Assembly (NCBI GenBank): GCA_032718475.1
Contig: JAUCBJ010004415.1
Coordinates: forward strand, 1 to 64,000
Direction: 5' to 3'
Length of the DNA: 64,000 bases
Origin: Nemertoderma westbladi
Lineage: Eukaryota; Xenacoelomorpha; Nemertodermatida; Nemertodermatidae
Below the pieces are notes generated by a model. It was not told where the DNA came from and ran no database searches. It saw only the letters and a program-made list of their open reading frames with translations. Made by a program: the position numbers and the translations under genes. Shown here piece after piece: positions 11,546-22,779 of the stretch (position 1 is its first letter; the number at the start of each line of letters is the position of its first letter).

Positions 11546-11601
11546 GAGTTAATTGTATTTTATTTATAAATCAAGCACGTTAAGTAAAAACCTTACCGGT
11601 A
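11546..11601 (+). repeat. Left arm of inverted repeat around the GIY-YIG fragment
   Basis: Starting with 'gagttaattgtattttattt' and ending 'ccttaccggta', this arm is the near-complement of 12143-12195. The two arms enclose the GIY-YIG fragment. Penelope-like elements can carry terminal repeats in either orientation. Confidence 0.7.
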
Positions 11602-11844
11602 GGTATGCCAGTGCCAAAGTATGAAAAAACTAAAAAGCAACAAGACCTAGACGTTGCATGCAATCAGTGCTCAGCTGACAGCAGCCAGCTGATCGGTAGG
11701 TTTCGCCCCGCAACTGATGGCATTCTCAGGAGGCCAAGCCTGGAAATGTAGAGAGAGTTTCCCAAAGGGGGACGGAACAGGTAACGAAATGAAGATATGT
11801 CTGTATTGTAACTAACCACTGGGAAGCAGCCCCCGTTTAACTGC

Positions 11845-12189
11845 TTATTGATAACCGGCTTGCGTGATTGGATGTACTACATTTTCGAGCTTTTGCAAGA
11901 CTGGCCGCAATGGGTGTCTAGCAATTACTGTGAAATGTTTAAACAATTCACGCCAGTCAGTCAGCCAACGTGTATTGGGCTCGCCGCGGTGCGTCATGAT
12001 GTGGTTGTGCACAGTCTTACCCTGTTCGCTCCCATCATTGGCTGGGCCATCCTGGTGATGTCTAAGGCGTTCAAACAAGTGTTGGATGGTGTGTCCAACA
12101 TATTCCCCCTTACAAGAGGGACAAGAGAAAGAGTAAACGACGTACCGGTAAGGTTTAAAAAACGTGCTTGATTTATAAATAAAATACAA
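11845..12189 (-). pseudogene. GIY-YIG endonuclease fragment, Penelope-like element
   Basis: The frame contains 'YVVYSFSCPSCKGEYVGHT' followed by 'RLRHHQ' and a C-terminal 'RWLTDWRELF..FTVIA', matching the GIY-YIG nuclease fold at the C-terminus of Penelope-like retroelements: hydrophobic-Y-x-x-x-C-P-x-C, then YVG, then an Arg/His helix. In this family the C..C pair precedes the YIG-equivalent. No Penelope RT is found upstream (plus-strand coordinates above 12190), so this is a 5'-truncated relic. It lies between inverted repeat arms. Confidence 0.7.
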
Positions 12190-12195
12190 TCAACT
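12143..12195 (-). repeat. Right arm of inverted repeat around the GIY-YIG fragment
   Basis: Reverse complement matches 11546-11601, including the 'taccggta' palindrome at the start and 'cgtgcttgatttataaataa' in the middle. It overlaps the 5' end of the GIY-YIG frame. Confidence 0.7.
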
Positions 12196-12317
12196 CTTTA
12201 TTATTGGATTTTCAAGCTTCTACTTCAATTAATATTGATTATAGAATGGCTTTTGTTGACCTTTAATATCTCATGGACACAGTTTAATTTTCCTTTTATT
12301 ATTTGTTGTCTCAATAT

Positions 12318-12405
12318 GTAGGCACTACTATGTATGGGTACCCACTTTTTAAACAAATTGTTTCATATGAAAATGGCTTTTATCATGAGGTTTTTTGTTC
12401 TAGAA
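12318..12405 (+). repeat. Left arm of a ~90-bp inverted repeat
   Basis: 'actactatgtatgggtaccc' through 'gaggttttttgttctagaac' is complementary, with mismatches, to 14703-14793. Leaving out the piggyBac-like insertion, the arms would be about 0.85 kb apart, so they may be the ends of an older element or a local inverted duplication. Confidence 0.6.
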
Positions 12406-12742
12406 CAAGTATTTAACTTTCTGCCAGTACGATGGTAACTAGTAATTTTGATTTTGTGTTAGCTAGTACTTTTTATTAGCTAGTAAATGTAAGATATACC
12501 GGTAATTTAATTCTCAATTATATTTTTGCATGGATTAATTTATGAGTCATGGTGTAGCTAGTAATTATTCACTAGCTAGTTCTTTATACAAAATATAGGC
12601 AGATGTCAAAATAGAGTTTTTACTTATTTTACTTATTTTGGTCTATTTTACTTATTACTAGATTTATTTATCTTTTTATTAATTGCGAGAATATATTGAT
12701 GATATGGAAATTGTCTAAATAAAAGAGGAACTACAAAATTTA

Positions 12743-14702
12743 TTTTGTAATTTTAAGTTCACTAGCTACCTTTAAAAACACTACCGGTAGCTACCATAAT
12801 AAAAAATAATAGCTAACCTCCCTCGGAAGGTGAAAAAATTTATGTTCTAGAACAAAAAGCCATCTTGATAATATCCATTAACATGGTCCAAAATATTATT
12901 TTGTAATTTTAAGATCACTAGTTACCTTTAAAAACACTAGCTACCTTAACCCTATTAAACCCGGGGGGGGGGGGGGGTCAATATGACCGCCCCCCCGTGG
13001 TTTTTTTATTATAATTCTGAAACAAACGCAGTTGGGAATCTGAAATTTTATGACTTTTCCTAAAAACCTATTGTCTTCCTAGTAGTGAAAACCGTTTTCA
13101 AAAATATTGGGTACTTTTCGAGTTATAGAACCATTTTTTAACCCTACTTTTGGCACTTTTTTGAGACGTTTTTTGAAAATTACATTTCATTAAATATGAA
13201 TTGTAACATCACTATTTTTGATTTACACCGGTTTTTTGATGTTAGAAATTGGATGGAATTCATATAAATTGATTTAGAAATTTCAAACTTGTTTTTTTCG
13301 GTGGGTGCCAAATTTTGGTGCCAGCACCAAATTTTGAATTATGTCAATTTTGTAAATTGATTGTTTGAAACTTGTTTTTTTACGCAATTGGGGTTTTTTG
13401 GGGTTCTGGTTTCGATGAAATATATACGAGTTGCACCAAGCGTATCAAACTTGTATTTTTCGGTGCTGTGTGCAAATTTTGGTGCTAGCACGAAATTTTG
13501 AAAATTCATTCAATAGATAAAATTGCTTGTGACAATTTATTTCTTGCGTTTTAGAGGTTTATGGCTGTTCTGAATTCAATGGAATATATAATTATCGAAC
13601 CAAACATCTCAAACTTTAATTTTTCGGATATGGGTGCAAAATGTGGTGCAAGCACCAAATTTTGAAAACCATCAAATATATCAATTGATTGTGTCACCTT
13701 GTTTCTTGCGTTATACGGGTTTGTGATGGTTCTGAATTCAATGGAATCAGTAAAAATGTCATAAGAGTTCTCAAACTTGTATTTTTCGACATTTTTAGAA
13801 AATATGCAAATTGATCATTAGATAGTATCACCTTGTTATACGGTATTATGAGGGTCCTGAATCCGATGGAATCCATAAAAACAGCACTGGACATCGCAAA
13901 CTTGTACTTTTTGGTGATGGGTACGAAATTTGGTGCTAGCACCAAAATTTGCCAAATTACGCCGAAAAATACAAGTAGCAATGATCTGGCATATTAGAAA
14001 TATATTCCATTAGAATCAGCGCCCTCGAAAACCTGAAAATGTGAATTTATAGCATCGTATAAGTGAATTAAAAATTTTGTGTTCTAACTGAAAAGTGCTG
14101 GTTACTTGTTTTTTTCATTTTTTTCCTACGCAGAGAGGACTAAACAGCCATTTATAGTAATCATATCATTTTTAAATATTTTCCAATGTATTTTGCACCC
14201 CAGAAAACCTGTATTGAAAAATAATTAGCCGAAAATGTAACTTTCAAATTTTGTGAAAATTGTGCACTACTTGTAATTTTGGTGCTGCAATATAACTACG
14301 CCAGTACATTTTTTCGAAATTTTTTTTTTCGGTCGGATCCAGACTAGTGATACCTACGTACAAACAAAACATCAGACGTTTTCGTAAATATTTGTAGATT
14401 TTAGAGGGGGGGGGGGGGGGGTCAATATGACCCCCCCCCCTCGGTATTTGTACAACATTTTATAGCCCGGTACTAATAGGGTTAATAAAAAATAATAGGT
14501 AACCTCTCTCAGAAGGTGAAATTTATGTTCTAGAACGAAAAACATAATGATAATATCCATTAACATGGTAAAAAAATTGATCAAAAATTAGGTACCAAAA
14601 ATTTGGTTTTGTAATTTTAAAAACAGTAGCTACCTAAAAGAAATCACTAGCTACCATAAAAAAACAATAGCTAACGTCTAACAGAAGATGACATTAATGT
14701 TC
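12743..14702. repeat. ~156-172-bp tandem repeat split by a transposon
   Basis: Units begin 'ttttgtaattttaag' at 12743 and 12899 and as a variant at 14607. Each contains 'ctagctacc', 'aataatagctaacctc', 'ttatgttctagaac' and 'atccattaacatggtc'. The piggyBac-like element sits in the second unit, between 'gctacc' and 'taaaaaataatag'. Confidence 0.7.
12950..14481. mobile_element. piggyBac-like non-autonomous element (1,532 bp) with TTAA target duplication
   Basis: Flanked by TTAA at 12946-12949 and 14482-14485. The terminal inverted repeat is CCCTATTA / TAATAGGG, then CCGGG-type sequence. TTAA target sites and termini beginning CCCT are typical of piggyBac elements. Just inside both ends is a hairpin made of a G-run (15-16 G), 'gtcaatatgac', and a C-run (12963-12996; 14406-14440). 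The interior has degenerate ~110-130-bp repeats around 'aaattttggtgctagcacc' and no transposase. A repeat unit at 12788 shows the uninserted form. Confidence 0.8.
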
Positions 14703-14793
14703 TAAAACAAAAAACCTCAAGATAATAGCCATTAACATGGTCAAATAAACGGTCAAAAAGTGGGTACCCATAACATAGTAGTACCAATATGTA
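14703..14793 (-). repeat. Right arm of the ~90-bp inverted repeat
   Basis: Complementary to 12318-12405, including the 'tgggtaccca' centre at 14761. It lies at the end of the tandem repeat region. Confidence 0.6.
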
Positions 14794-15170
14794 TTCTGTC
14801 AGTTTTTTGAAGAATTTATCTTCCTAGTTTAATGCACTCCTCACACAAAGCTCTGGCGTCGTATATTTTTCTTATTTTTCTCCGTACCTGTTTTTAATTG
14901 CCTTAATTTGACTTTTTGTGCATTTTGCACCTCAAAAATCTTATTATCATAATTAAATTTTATTAATTTAGTTTTGAAAAATAACTAGCTATATGTTCAA
15001 GAAGATGATATTTTTTATTTAATTTATGTTCTAGAATAGTGTATAATATTAAAATTTTATTCTAGAACTCTACAATCATAAAAATGTAGTGCTGTAAGGA
15101 ACTGTTACCCATAAATGCCCTACTAGCACATTTATAAAATAAGAACAAAATTATATTGTTCTAGAACCGG
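14794..15170. other. AT-rich spacer up to duplication copy B
   Basis: No gene seen. Carries three TTCTAGAA palindromes, the last ending four bases before copy B begins. Confidence 0.5.
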
Positions 15171-15676
15171 ATCTCGGATTCTTGGATTTATTTATTGGTT
15201 AGTCGTTGTTGTAGATTAATGCTGTAAGGATTTACTGGATTGTAAATTTATTTTTGTGTAAATTTAATATTGATGCACCACGGCACTTAAGTTATCTTTT
15301 TTTCCTCATATGTTTTCATAATTTTATTGCTGAACGGCTGCTTCCCAACATCCATTAAAGGATCAGTATAATAGTTAATAGGATGGTAGGTACCATACAC
15401 TTTGAGAAGCGACCCCATCCCTCCATCCAACTGCACTCTGTAAGCTGTTATTTTGTACACTCCACGAACTTAAATTCAAAGGTTGAAGGCAGTCCAGCAC
15501 CTTTTGACCATTGGAATTTCCCATTGCTATAATTTCTCCTTAGCAAAGAACGACAATTCCAGTTTTGGTTAATTGGACTTGTACAAAAAGGATATATAAT
15601 AGAAAAGGTACAGTTATATGTTATACAATTATATTTCGTATGTTGCCATCAATATAAAACAATTAATCATAAAATT

Positions 15677-17542
15677 CTAAAAGATTGGTGACCCACACTC
15701 GCATTTGGAGAATTTAATTATAGGCCCAATACTCTCTAGTGATTTACAGATGTGCATATGTGCAGATGTTTCTTTATATACTTTACGGCTTTGCATCGTT
15801 CCACACAGCTGCCAAGAATTATCACCTAATTTCTTCACCCTATTTTGGTCCATTTCGCCATCGGATTGTCCAATGGCTATAATTTCTCCGAAGCAAACAA
15901 TGATTCCTATACCGTTACCAGGTGATGAATCAGCTTCAACCAGATTCCATACATCATTTAGAGGATCGTAGCACTCAATGCTACTCAGTAGGCCTTTTGG
16001 AATATGATTACTGCAGCCACCTACCACGTAGATATGGTTGTTATAAACTGCGCACCCAAAGGAATACCGTCTGGTGTTCATCGCCGCCACTCTCTTAGTC
16101 CATTTTTTGGTTTTCGGGTTGTACTTCTCGACCGAATTCAAAATTCTAGACTCATTGATACCGCCAATAGCATAAAGACATCCACCCAGAACAGCCACTG
16201 ACAATCGTGATCGATAATACGTCATTGAAGTAACCGGTTTCCATCTGTTGGTGTTTGGGTTGTAACGTTCCACGGTCTTGAGGTGTCTTTGCCTATTTCC
16301 ATATCCCCCAACCACATAGAGCAAACCGTCCATCACAGCAACACCATGGGCATAGCGGGATGTGCTCATTGGGACCATGGTATCCCATTGGTCGACTTCT
16401 GGATCATAACGCTCACAGAATCTCTGTGCTATGCGCTCTGCATTTAATCCTCCAACCGCATACAAAAATCCATTGAGCACAGCGACACCCACACAAAATC
16501 TGGGCCAATTCAATTGATCAACCAATTCCCAGTCATTAGTCTCTGGTTTGTATTGCACTACCCACGTACTTCTGATTGAATTCTCATGGTAGCTTATAGA
16601 CTGGCCGAAAGCATACAAACGTGCACAGGGCTGGGGACTCCGAGAAAGGGTCCCAACCCAAGGGCCGGAGTTCAATGAGACATCCTTCCGGAATGTCTTG
16701 GCATCTTCTACCAGTTGCAGACACTGATTGTCATTACAAATTAGAGGGTGGTTCTCCACAGTTCCCTCTAGGAATGTCAATCTTATTAGCGGCATACGAA
16801 TGAGTTTGAGCAACTCCAGCAGTAATGGAAAAGGTTCCTCATTGTGCTCGGTATGGTGCCGAATCCATTCCGTACTGCAGTCAACCCATTTCATCACAGC
16901 AGTAAACAGCTCCTCCTCAGACCAAAGATACAGCTCATCACTTCTAATTATCTCCTTCAGCTTATTAACTGACAATGAAAGAAACTCGTCATTTCATATA
17001 ACATTATGGAAGTGGTGCATCATGTACTTTTTGGCATCACGCAAGAGGTCCTGACATAAAAAGATTTCCGCAATCGATAGGAAACCAATACAATTACTCG
17101 GGTCCAGGTTGTTCTTCAAGAACTCGCAGCACCTTTGCAGCACCTTTTTCACTTGGAGCATAGATGCAGCAGCCAACAGTTTCTCCACATTTTCCTCATC
17201 TACTGTTATGAATGATGTGTATGCAAAGTTGATTATATGTTCCACAGCGTGTGCGTCTACTTTGCTGATTCTCACCTCAGCTTGATTGGCTTCTTTCCAT
17301 TCATGAGTGAACATGGCTTCGAAGTAGGGACTTAACCTCACCAAAATACATCTGTGCGTGGTGATTCTCTGTTCTTCGACAATGAGTCGTATGTCACAGG
17401 GTTTGTTAACTATTTCAGCCCTAATTTTGGATAAGATCCTATCATACTCCATGGTGTTATTTTTCGGCTCAAAGTTTGTAGCCGTCGCCTCTTCGCCAAC
17501 TTCCCACCCAGTGACACTGTTCCTGCAGCCAAGGCACCACAT
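15677..17542 (-). pseudogene. Kelch-like gene, copy B, broken by one nonsense codon
   Basis: Same BTB-BACK-Kelch layout as copy A. The frame is open for 182 codons from the ATG at 17542, meets TGA at 16994-16996, then continues in the same frame to 15677. Copy A has CGA (Arg183) at this place, so a single C-to-T change in the BACK domain is the break; no frameshift is present. Otherwise it is very similar to copy A, keeps the usual H-R pair at residues 63-64 and has 13 residues near the C-terminus that copy A lacks. A truncated BTB-only product is possible but there is no evidence for it. Confidence 0.85.
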
Positions 17543-18427
17543 TCAAATATGCCGCTCGACCCCCTCTTACACTTTATAGAGTACATGAAGACGAAATAGT
17601 GAACATTTTAAAATAGATAATAGATAACGTCTACCAGAAGGAAAAATTAATGTTCTAGAATAAAAAGAACACATAACAGTCATTCACACATTGAAAAATT
17701 GAATAAAATTTGGGGCATAAATGGGCAACAGTTCCATATAGCAGTGCATTTTTAAAAGATAATGTCATTATTACTATGGTAATGTTGAAGAGTTTTAGAA
17801 CAATTACTGTATATACTATTCTAGAACATAAATATAATAATACAATTTAAGATCTAGAACATATAGATAATTTATTTTAATTTTAAAATAGCTAGCAATA
17901 ATTAAAAAAAATTATTTTTAAATCAATTTAGCAATACATTTAAATTAAAATTGCAACTAAAATTTAATTGCATATATTTAACTATACACAGATATTAAAG
18001 GGTACCGGTAAAATGAAAGAAAATTAAGGCGATGCATAAGTCAAGTCACAGACTGCTCGATAGTTCCTGGCGATTTAAAAATGATGAATAATAAAATTTT
18101 TAAAATACTCTTAAAAGTTGTCATATTATTATTACCTATTTACATTATTCAAAGCTCAAGAATTAAAATTACAATTAAAAAAATATTAATGTTTACTAAA
18201 ATTAGTGTTTTGGCAAAGGGTTAAATTCACTAAAATTGAAAAAAAAATATATCTGTTGAAATACTGTAAATAAATATCATGTTATTATAAATATGACCAA
18301 GTGAATATGAAGTAAAATGTAAAAAAAAAACAATCCAGCAGAAGATTAACTATGGAGGAAAATGTAAAATTAATTAATAAATAAAAAATAAATGAAAAAA
18401 TATTACAGTTGTAAGTAGAATTACTGA
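17543..18427. other. AT-rich upstream region of Kelch copy B
   Basis: Closely matches 4041-4929, with single-base changes and small indels. No gene seen. Confidence 0.4.
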
Positions 18428-18972
18428 AATAAAATGACTTTAAGATGTCGTACAGACCATCGCTGAAGGAGAAAGTGGTGAGACCTTGGTTCCGAGGTAG
18501 TGCCACAGAGTCTGTGTCCGATCTCCTTCAGGAATACCGCCGTTTCAGCCTTTCAGGACCGGGCCATACAAAGGTCTCAAAAGCTACGGGGCAGAATATA
18601 TAGCCTCGCTTTACCAACTCCTCATATTTACGGGATTTGGCAACTTCCACTGCCATGCGACCTCCACTGGATTGACTTGTAGCGATGGGGATGGGTGCGA
18701 GCAAATCCCACACTGTGGTGTCCCAAGTGAGCATGCGGCCACGGTTCCACAGAATAGTAGTTACCTCATCAACCCGCTTCCCACCATCACCTTGACAAAG
18801 TCCTGGCAGTTCCAGTTTGGTTGAAACTCCACAGCTGGCCAATGACTGCTTTATGACGTCATTGATCATCGAGTGTATGGGGTGTCGACCAGCACTTTGC
18901 TGACACAATAAACTGTGTACTCCATCTGACTCAACTGGTTTACCACAGCGAGTGCAACTGTGGAGTACGGTA
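18428..18972 (-). pseudogene. RLE-type non-LTR fragment, copy B
   Basis: Duplicate of 4930-5470, open from 18908 to 18528. It has the zinc-type CX2C..H..C segment upstream, 'GRHPIHSMIND' (the Arg is lost in copy A), and 'RVDEVTTILW...LTWDTTVWD'. The same downstream frameshift is present as in copy A, so the gene was already broken before the duplication. Confidence 0.65.
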
Positions 18973-19956
18973 ATCTTGCATCTGAGTCACATGGCAATGG
19001 AGATGCGAAACTGCTAGTTGTTGAGTTTCAACCCGAGGGACGCTGCTGGGACTGCACCGCATCGAGCCAACATCTAGCAACACTGCAGTTGATAAGAGTT
19101 CAGTCGCGCGACTTCAGATGGTGTGGTCGATGAGTGGAGGTTCATCAAGTATGCATATATGGAAGGTAGCAACCACACACTCTGTATGGTGGAGGTGGGG
19201 ATGGGTTCGCCTATGGTGACCAAAGAGCGCCATAGCTCCTGCACACCAGGTTAGCTGTACGTGCCCTTGACTTGAACAGACACTCCACCTGATTGGCACT
19301 TGCAGCTGTGGAAGCCAAGAAGGCGGAAGGTGCGAGCTGCATGGCGCTGGTCAAGCCGAGACCCCCTACTCAGGTCGGGAGACAGGGGCAAAAATGTGTC
19401 GTTTTTGCACAATGCGCACAAATGGTTACTCTAAACCTTGAAAGTTCTTAAGAACTTTGATATTTTATAAACTAACATCCAGTGCTTATTTTAAGTATAG
19501 AGCTTTGTCGATCGCTCTTAGAGAAAAACAGCTGCTTAGATTACGAAATTACCAGCCATTGGACAGTATCTCTCTTTGTCCCTTGCTTTTGTGTTATTTA
19601 CCGTCCAATCAGTATACTTTTCACTGATAGACTTAATTACCGAATCCCTGGGTTACGGACGGATGGCATGGTTACTGATTCCTGATTGGAGTTCTAGCCG
19701 ATTCCATGAATTATATGACATTCGATGGTGATTCATCCCTAATTGCCTAGTTCAGGCAGGGATTCATTGCCACAATTCCTTCAGTGAGTGTGTATACACT
19801 TCCTGAGACTTTCTGACTTTGCCCAGAAACATCAGCGGCCAGAGAGATCATAGAAGGCAAATCTATTTACTTTCCATTCAATTCATACATTCATACTCCT
19901 TTCATACATTGCAACACATCCTGGCTTTCTGAAGTCTGACTGCTGACATTGCCGCA
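18973..19956. other. No recognisable gene (duplicate of 5471-6484)
   Basis: Matches copy A with small deletions, for example near 19474 and 19769. No domain recognised. Confidence 0.4.
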
Positions 19957-20608
19957 CCGCATCCCTTATACTGTTTTTAAGCTGTTATAATATACTTTGT
20001 AACATATTTGATTAATGCTAATATTTGGAGAATATTTACGAATAACCGATAACTCTAGATTATTTCTAGATTATTGAGGTAAGCGGAGGGGAATACTATT
20101 CACAATTGCCTAGCTCAAGTAACAGTGGTTTGTATGAGTTTATGCTGTTTCATAGTCCCCAACGTACGTGAGCTAAGTTTCTCCTTATATGAGAGTAAAA
20201 TTGGTGGCAGTCAGCAAATTGGTGTGTTTCAGTACTATTGTCAGTTGCGTGGGTGTGAACGATTAATAATACATTCCTAAAGAATGTAAACATTTGCATT
20301 ATCTCATGCCCACCCGTTGTAATTAGTATAAGTCATAACTCTGCGTGGTATTTAAAGGAGAGTACCTAAAAGGAACTGTTGCTATTTAACTGAAAATAAA
20401 CATAGTTTTTGGAGATTATATAGAGAGATCAATCGAATAATACAAAGTAGCCTACATCTCTCTCTGCCATAGAATCCAGTCTCCCACATCCGATGGGTCA
20501 TATGCGCTAAACTGGCTTTGGCTGTGTTCATATTTTGTATGGGATGTCAGACATTATAAGACATATAAATTAGCAGGTTAAACTGTTAAAGGTGTAAAAG
20601 CGCGAACA
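19957..20608 (-). mobile_element. Degenerate LTR relic related to the element 2 LTR
   Basis: Read on the minus strand from 20608 it begins TGTTCGCGCTTTT, close to the element 2 LTR start TGTACGCGCTTTT. Further shared blocks include 'cagtttaacctgc', 'gggagactggattct', 'tattattcgattgatc', 'aacagttcctt', 'tatgacttatactaat' and 'cattctttagga'. It is much more diverged than the two LTRs of element 2. The far end is not clear and no target duplication was found. Copy A keeps only the first ~105 bp. Confidence 0.6.
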
Positions 20609-20984
20609 ACGTGATCCCACTGAACAAACATAACCGGAGATTATTCACACATATAACAACCTACTATAGGCATCAGCTTACTAACCATAAGATGTTGCCA
20701 ACACATAGTGAGAGAGGGATTAATCAGCGCAATAATTTTTATTGTCCGTTTAAATTACTCATGATGTCCTTTTTTTTTACTTTTTATGTCCTCCAGAAAT
20801 TTACTGTTAGGTTCCATGCTACCGGTTTCTCTACTGCTGTTCTCTCAGGCTCTCAGTACCGGTATTAGTATATAGAGCACTGTGTACTGAACAGAGACGG
20901 ATCGTGACCGAGGTGAAGGCGGAGTCCGTAACATCGTCTCGTACTAAAAGGGAACAAGTATACGCCCCGCCCAGTTACCCACAG

Positions 20985-21801
20985 ACCTACGCAAACTGTG
21001 TGAACTCACAACAGAAAAAGGTGCGTTAGCTTGGTTAAATTCCAAGGCACTAACCCTACAAGTTACTCACCTAAAGAAGAATAAAGAATAATTCCGGGAT
21101 GCGGGGTGTCTCCGCTACGGTTGGTGTCCGAAGAATCTACCATCTCGTTGTGCCTGTGGGGCGCGATTTTCTGCAACCCATGTCCTGTCATGCCCAACTG
21201 GAGGTTTCCCCTCCATCAGGCACAATGAGATACGTGATTTCGTCGCCAACTCGCTCACTGAGGTCGCCTACAACGTTGCTGTTGAGCCGATGCTCCAGCC
21301 GTTATCCGGTGAAACTTTCACCCATCGTACCACCTCGACGGACCAGCAGGCGAGGCTGGATGTGTCTGTGAGCGGCTTCTGGGGAAACCGATTCCAGCGG
21401 TCGTTCATCGACGTGTCCATGTTTAACCCGCTGGCGGCAACGAACGCGGCTATGTCCCTAGACGCAGCGCACCTCCACCACGAGAATCGTAAGATTCTTA
21501 AGTATGAGGAGAGGATACGGGAGGTGGAACATTCTACTTTCGTCCCCCTCATATTCTCGGCCTTTGGCGGGATGGTGCCGACCACGCGCCAGTTTGTTAA
21601 GCGCCTGGGACAGAAGCTCGCGGACAAACGCGAGGTCAGGTACTCGGAATGCGTCACATGGATCTGGCGCAAGTTAAACTTTACGTTGCTTCGTTCCTCC
21701 CTGCTCTGCCTTCGAGGTTGTAGGTCAGCCTCTAAACGGCCGGTTCATTGTCCAGTGTCCGATGCCTCCATTCGGTTGGACAACGCTGACACTGAGCCGT
21801 A
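20985..21801 (+). pseudogene. Second RLE-type non-LTR fragment, copy B (more complete)
   Basis: Readable from 'LRKLCELTTEKGALAWLNSK' near 20985, through a CXCX7HX3C zinc-type motif, RHNEIRD, 'RLDVSV' and 'FIDVSMFNP', to a stop at 21802. In-frame breaks lie near 21086, before 'FRDAGCLRYGW'. Downstream of 'DKREVR' the frame is open to the natural end ('CLRGCRSASKRP'), unlike copy A. The early part of copy B is absent from copy A. No RT domain is visible. Confidence 0.65.
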
Positions 21802-22001
21802 GTCTGTGGTCTGGTAGGACAGCGCAGTCGTACAGGCCTACAATAGCTGACCAGTACAACATAAACAACCAACTGTTTTGAATTTCCCCCTTACATCCGT
21901 ATCACTGTATCTCATTGCAGCATTGTATAAATCAGATTTGGTGATAGGGTGTACAGTAATAGTGCAATTTGAAGTATATACTATATAATATACACTATCT
22001 C

Positions 22002-22566
22002 TGTGACGGGATCCGAGAATCCCTGTTTATCCGGGTTGTTTGTTTACGCGTCAAGTGTCACACCGTTCGATGGAAAAGATATAAGTTTGTTTGTTGTTCC
22101 GGCGTTCTTGATAATATAGATAAATATGTGATAGCATACAGATATGAGATAACATGAGCAAATACTGAAATGACCGGTAATATAGGTGACGGCGATAACG
22201 GTAACAAAGTCACCGCTCTGCCCTGACTGCACTGCGATAACTAAAGTGAGCAAATGAAACAACTGGTAATATATATTGCACGGGTTGGCCATATTACTCA
22301 GTCGATGCCTTCCCCCCATTGGCTAATAGCTCACTTCTCGCCCTCCCATCTCTCTAGGAGTGTTTTTCCCCCGCTACTGTTATTCTCTCTCCCCTGGAGG
22401 TATAACCTCTGACCCCCATTGTGCGTATGTCCTCTGGGGTTTCCCGTCCCCATCTCATTGGGGTGACACGAGGTTGATTGGCAATCAACCTCGTGTTCCC
22501 AATATTGCTTAAGGCGCTCTTTCCCACTTTATGGGGGTTGGTGTGGCGGAATTGAATACGCTCACA
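22002..22566 (-). mobile_element. Solo LTR of the element 3 family
   Basis: 565 bp, TG...CA ends, flanked by the 5-bp direct repeat atctc (21997-22001 and 22567-22571). Copy A has the empty site. The reverse complement aligns with the 5' LTR of element 3 (25902-26051 plus 42120-42531), including the conserved 13-bp-stem hairpin (22467-22495) and the terminal 'ggatcccgtcaca'. It arose by LTR-LTR recombination after the segmental duplication, or was lost from copy A. Confidence 0.9.
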
Positions 22567-22779
22567 ATCTCCACACTTACCACCAGTATATAGAGCACTA
22601 TTTTGCAGTATTGCTGTATTGTATGTACAGATTTAGGTATAAAGCAGGTATTTTAGGTATTTTAGTACCTGTACCGGCACCAGTACTGCTGTAGGCCTAC
22701 TGTGTAGCCTACCATTTAAATACGGTAATGGGGGCCTACCGGCTGACCGGTTGTGCTAATAAATTTTAAATAATTGATA

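Larger units (their letters stand above)
10855..15166. repeat. Dispersed TTCTAGAA palindromes (heat-shock-element-like)
   Basis: The palindrome TTCTAGAA, mostly inside 'gttctagaac', occurs at 10855, 10877, 10899, 11004, 11024, 11044, 11163, 12398, 12845, 14528, 15029, 15060 and 15159. nTTCnnGAAn is the known core of heat-shock-factor sites. The first six lie within 200 bp as part of a T-rich tandem array. Whether any are bound is unknown; they could just be repeat units. Confidence 0.6.

Noticed and set aside
16994-16996. TGA in Kelch copy B as selenocysteine or programmed readthrough
   Set aside because: Copy A has CGA at this codon; a simple C-to-T change explains it and no selenocysteine family is involved.
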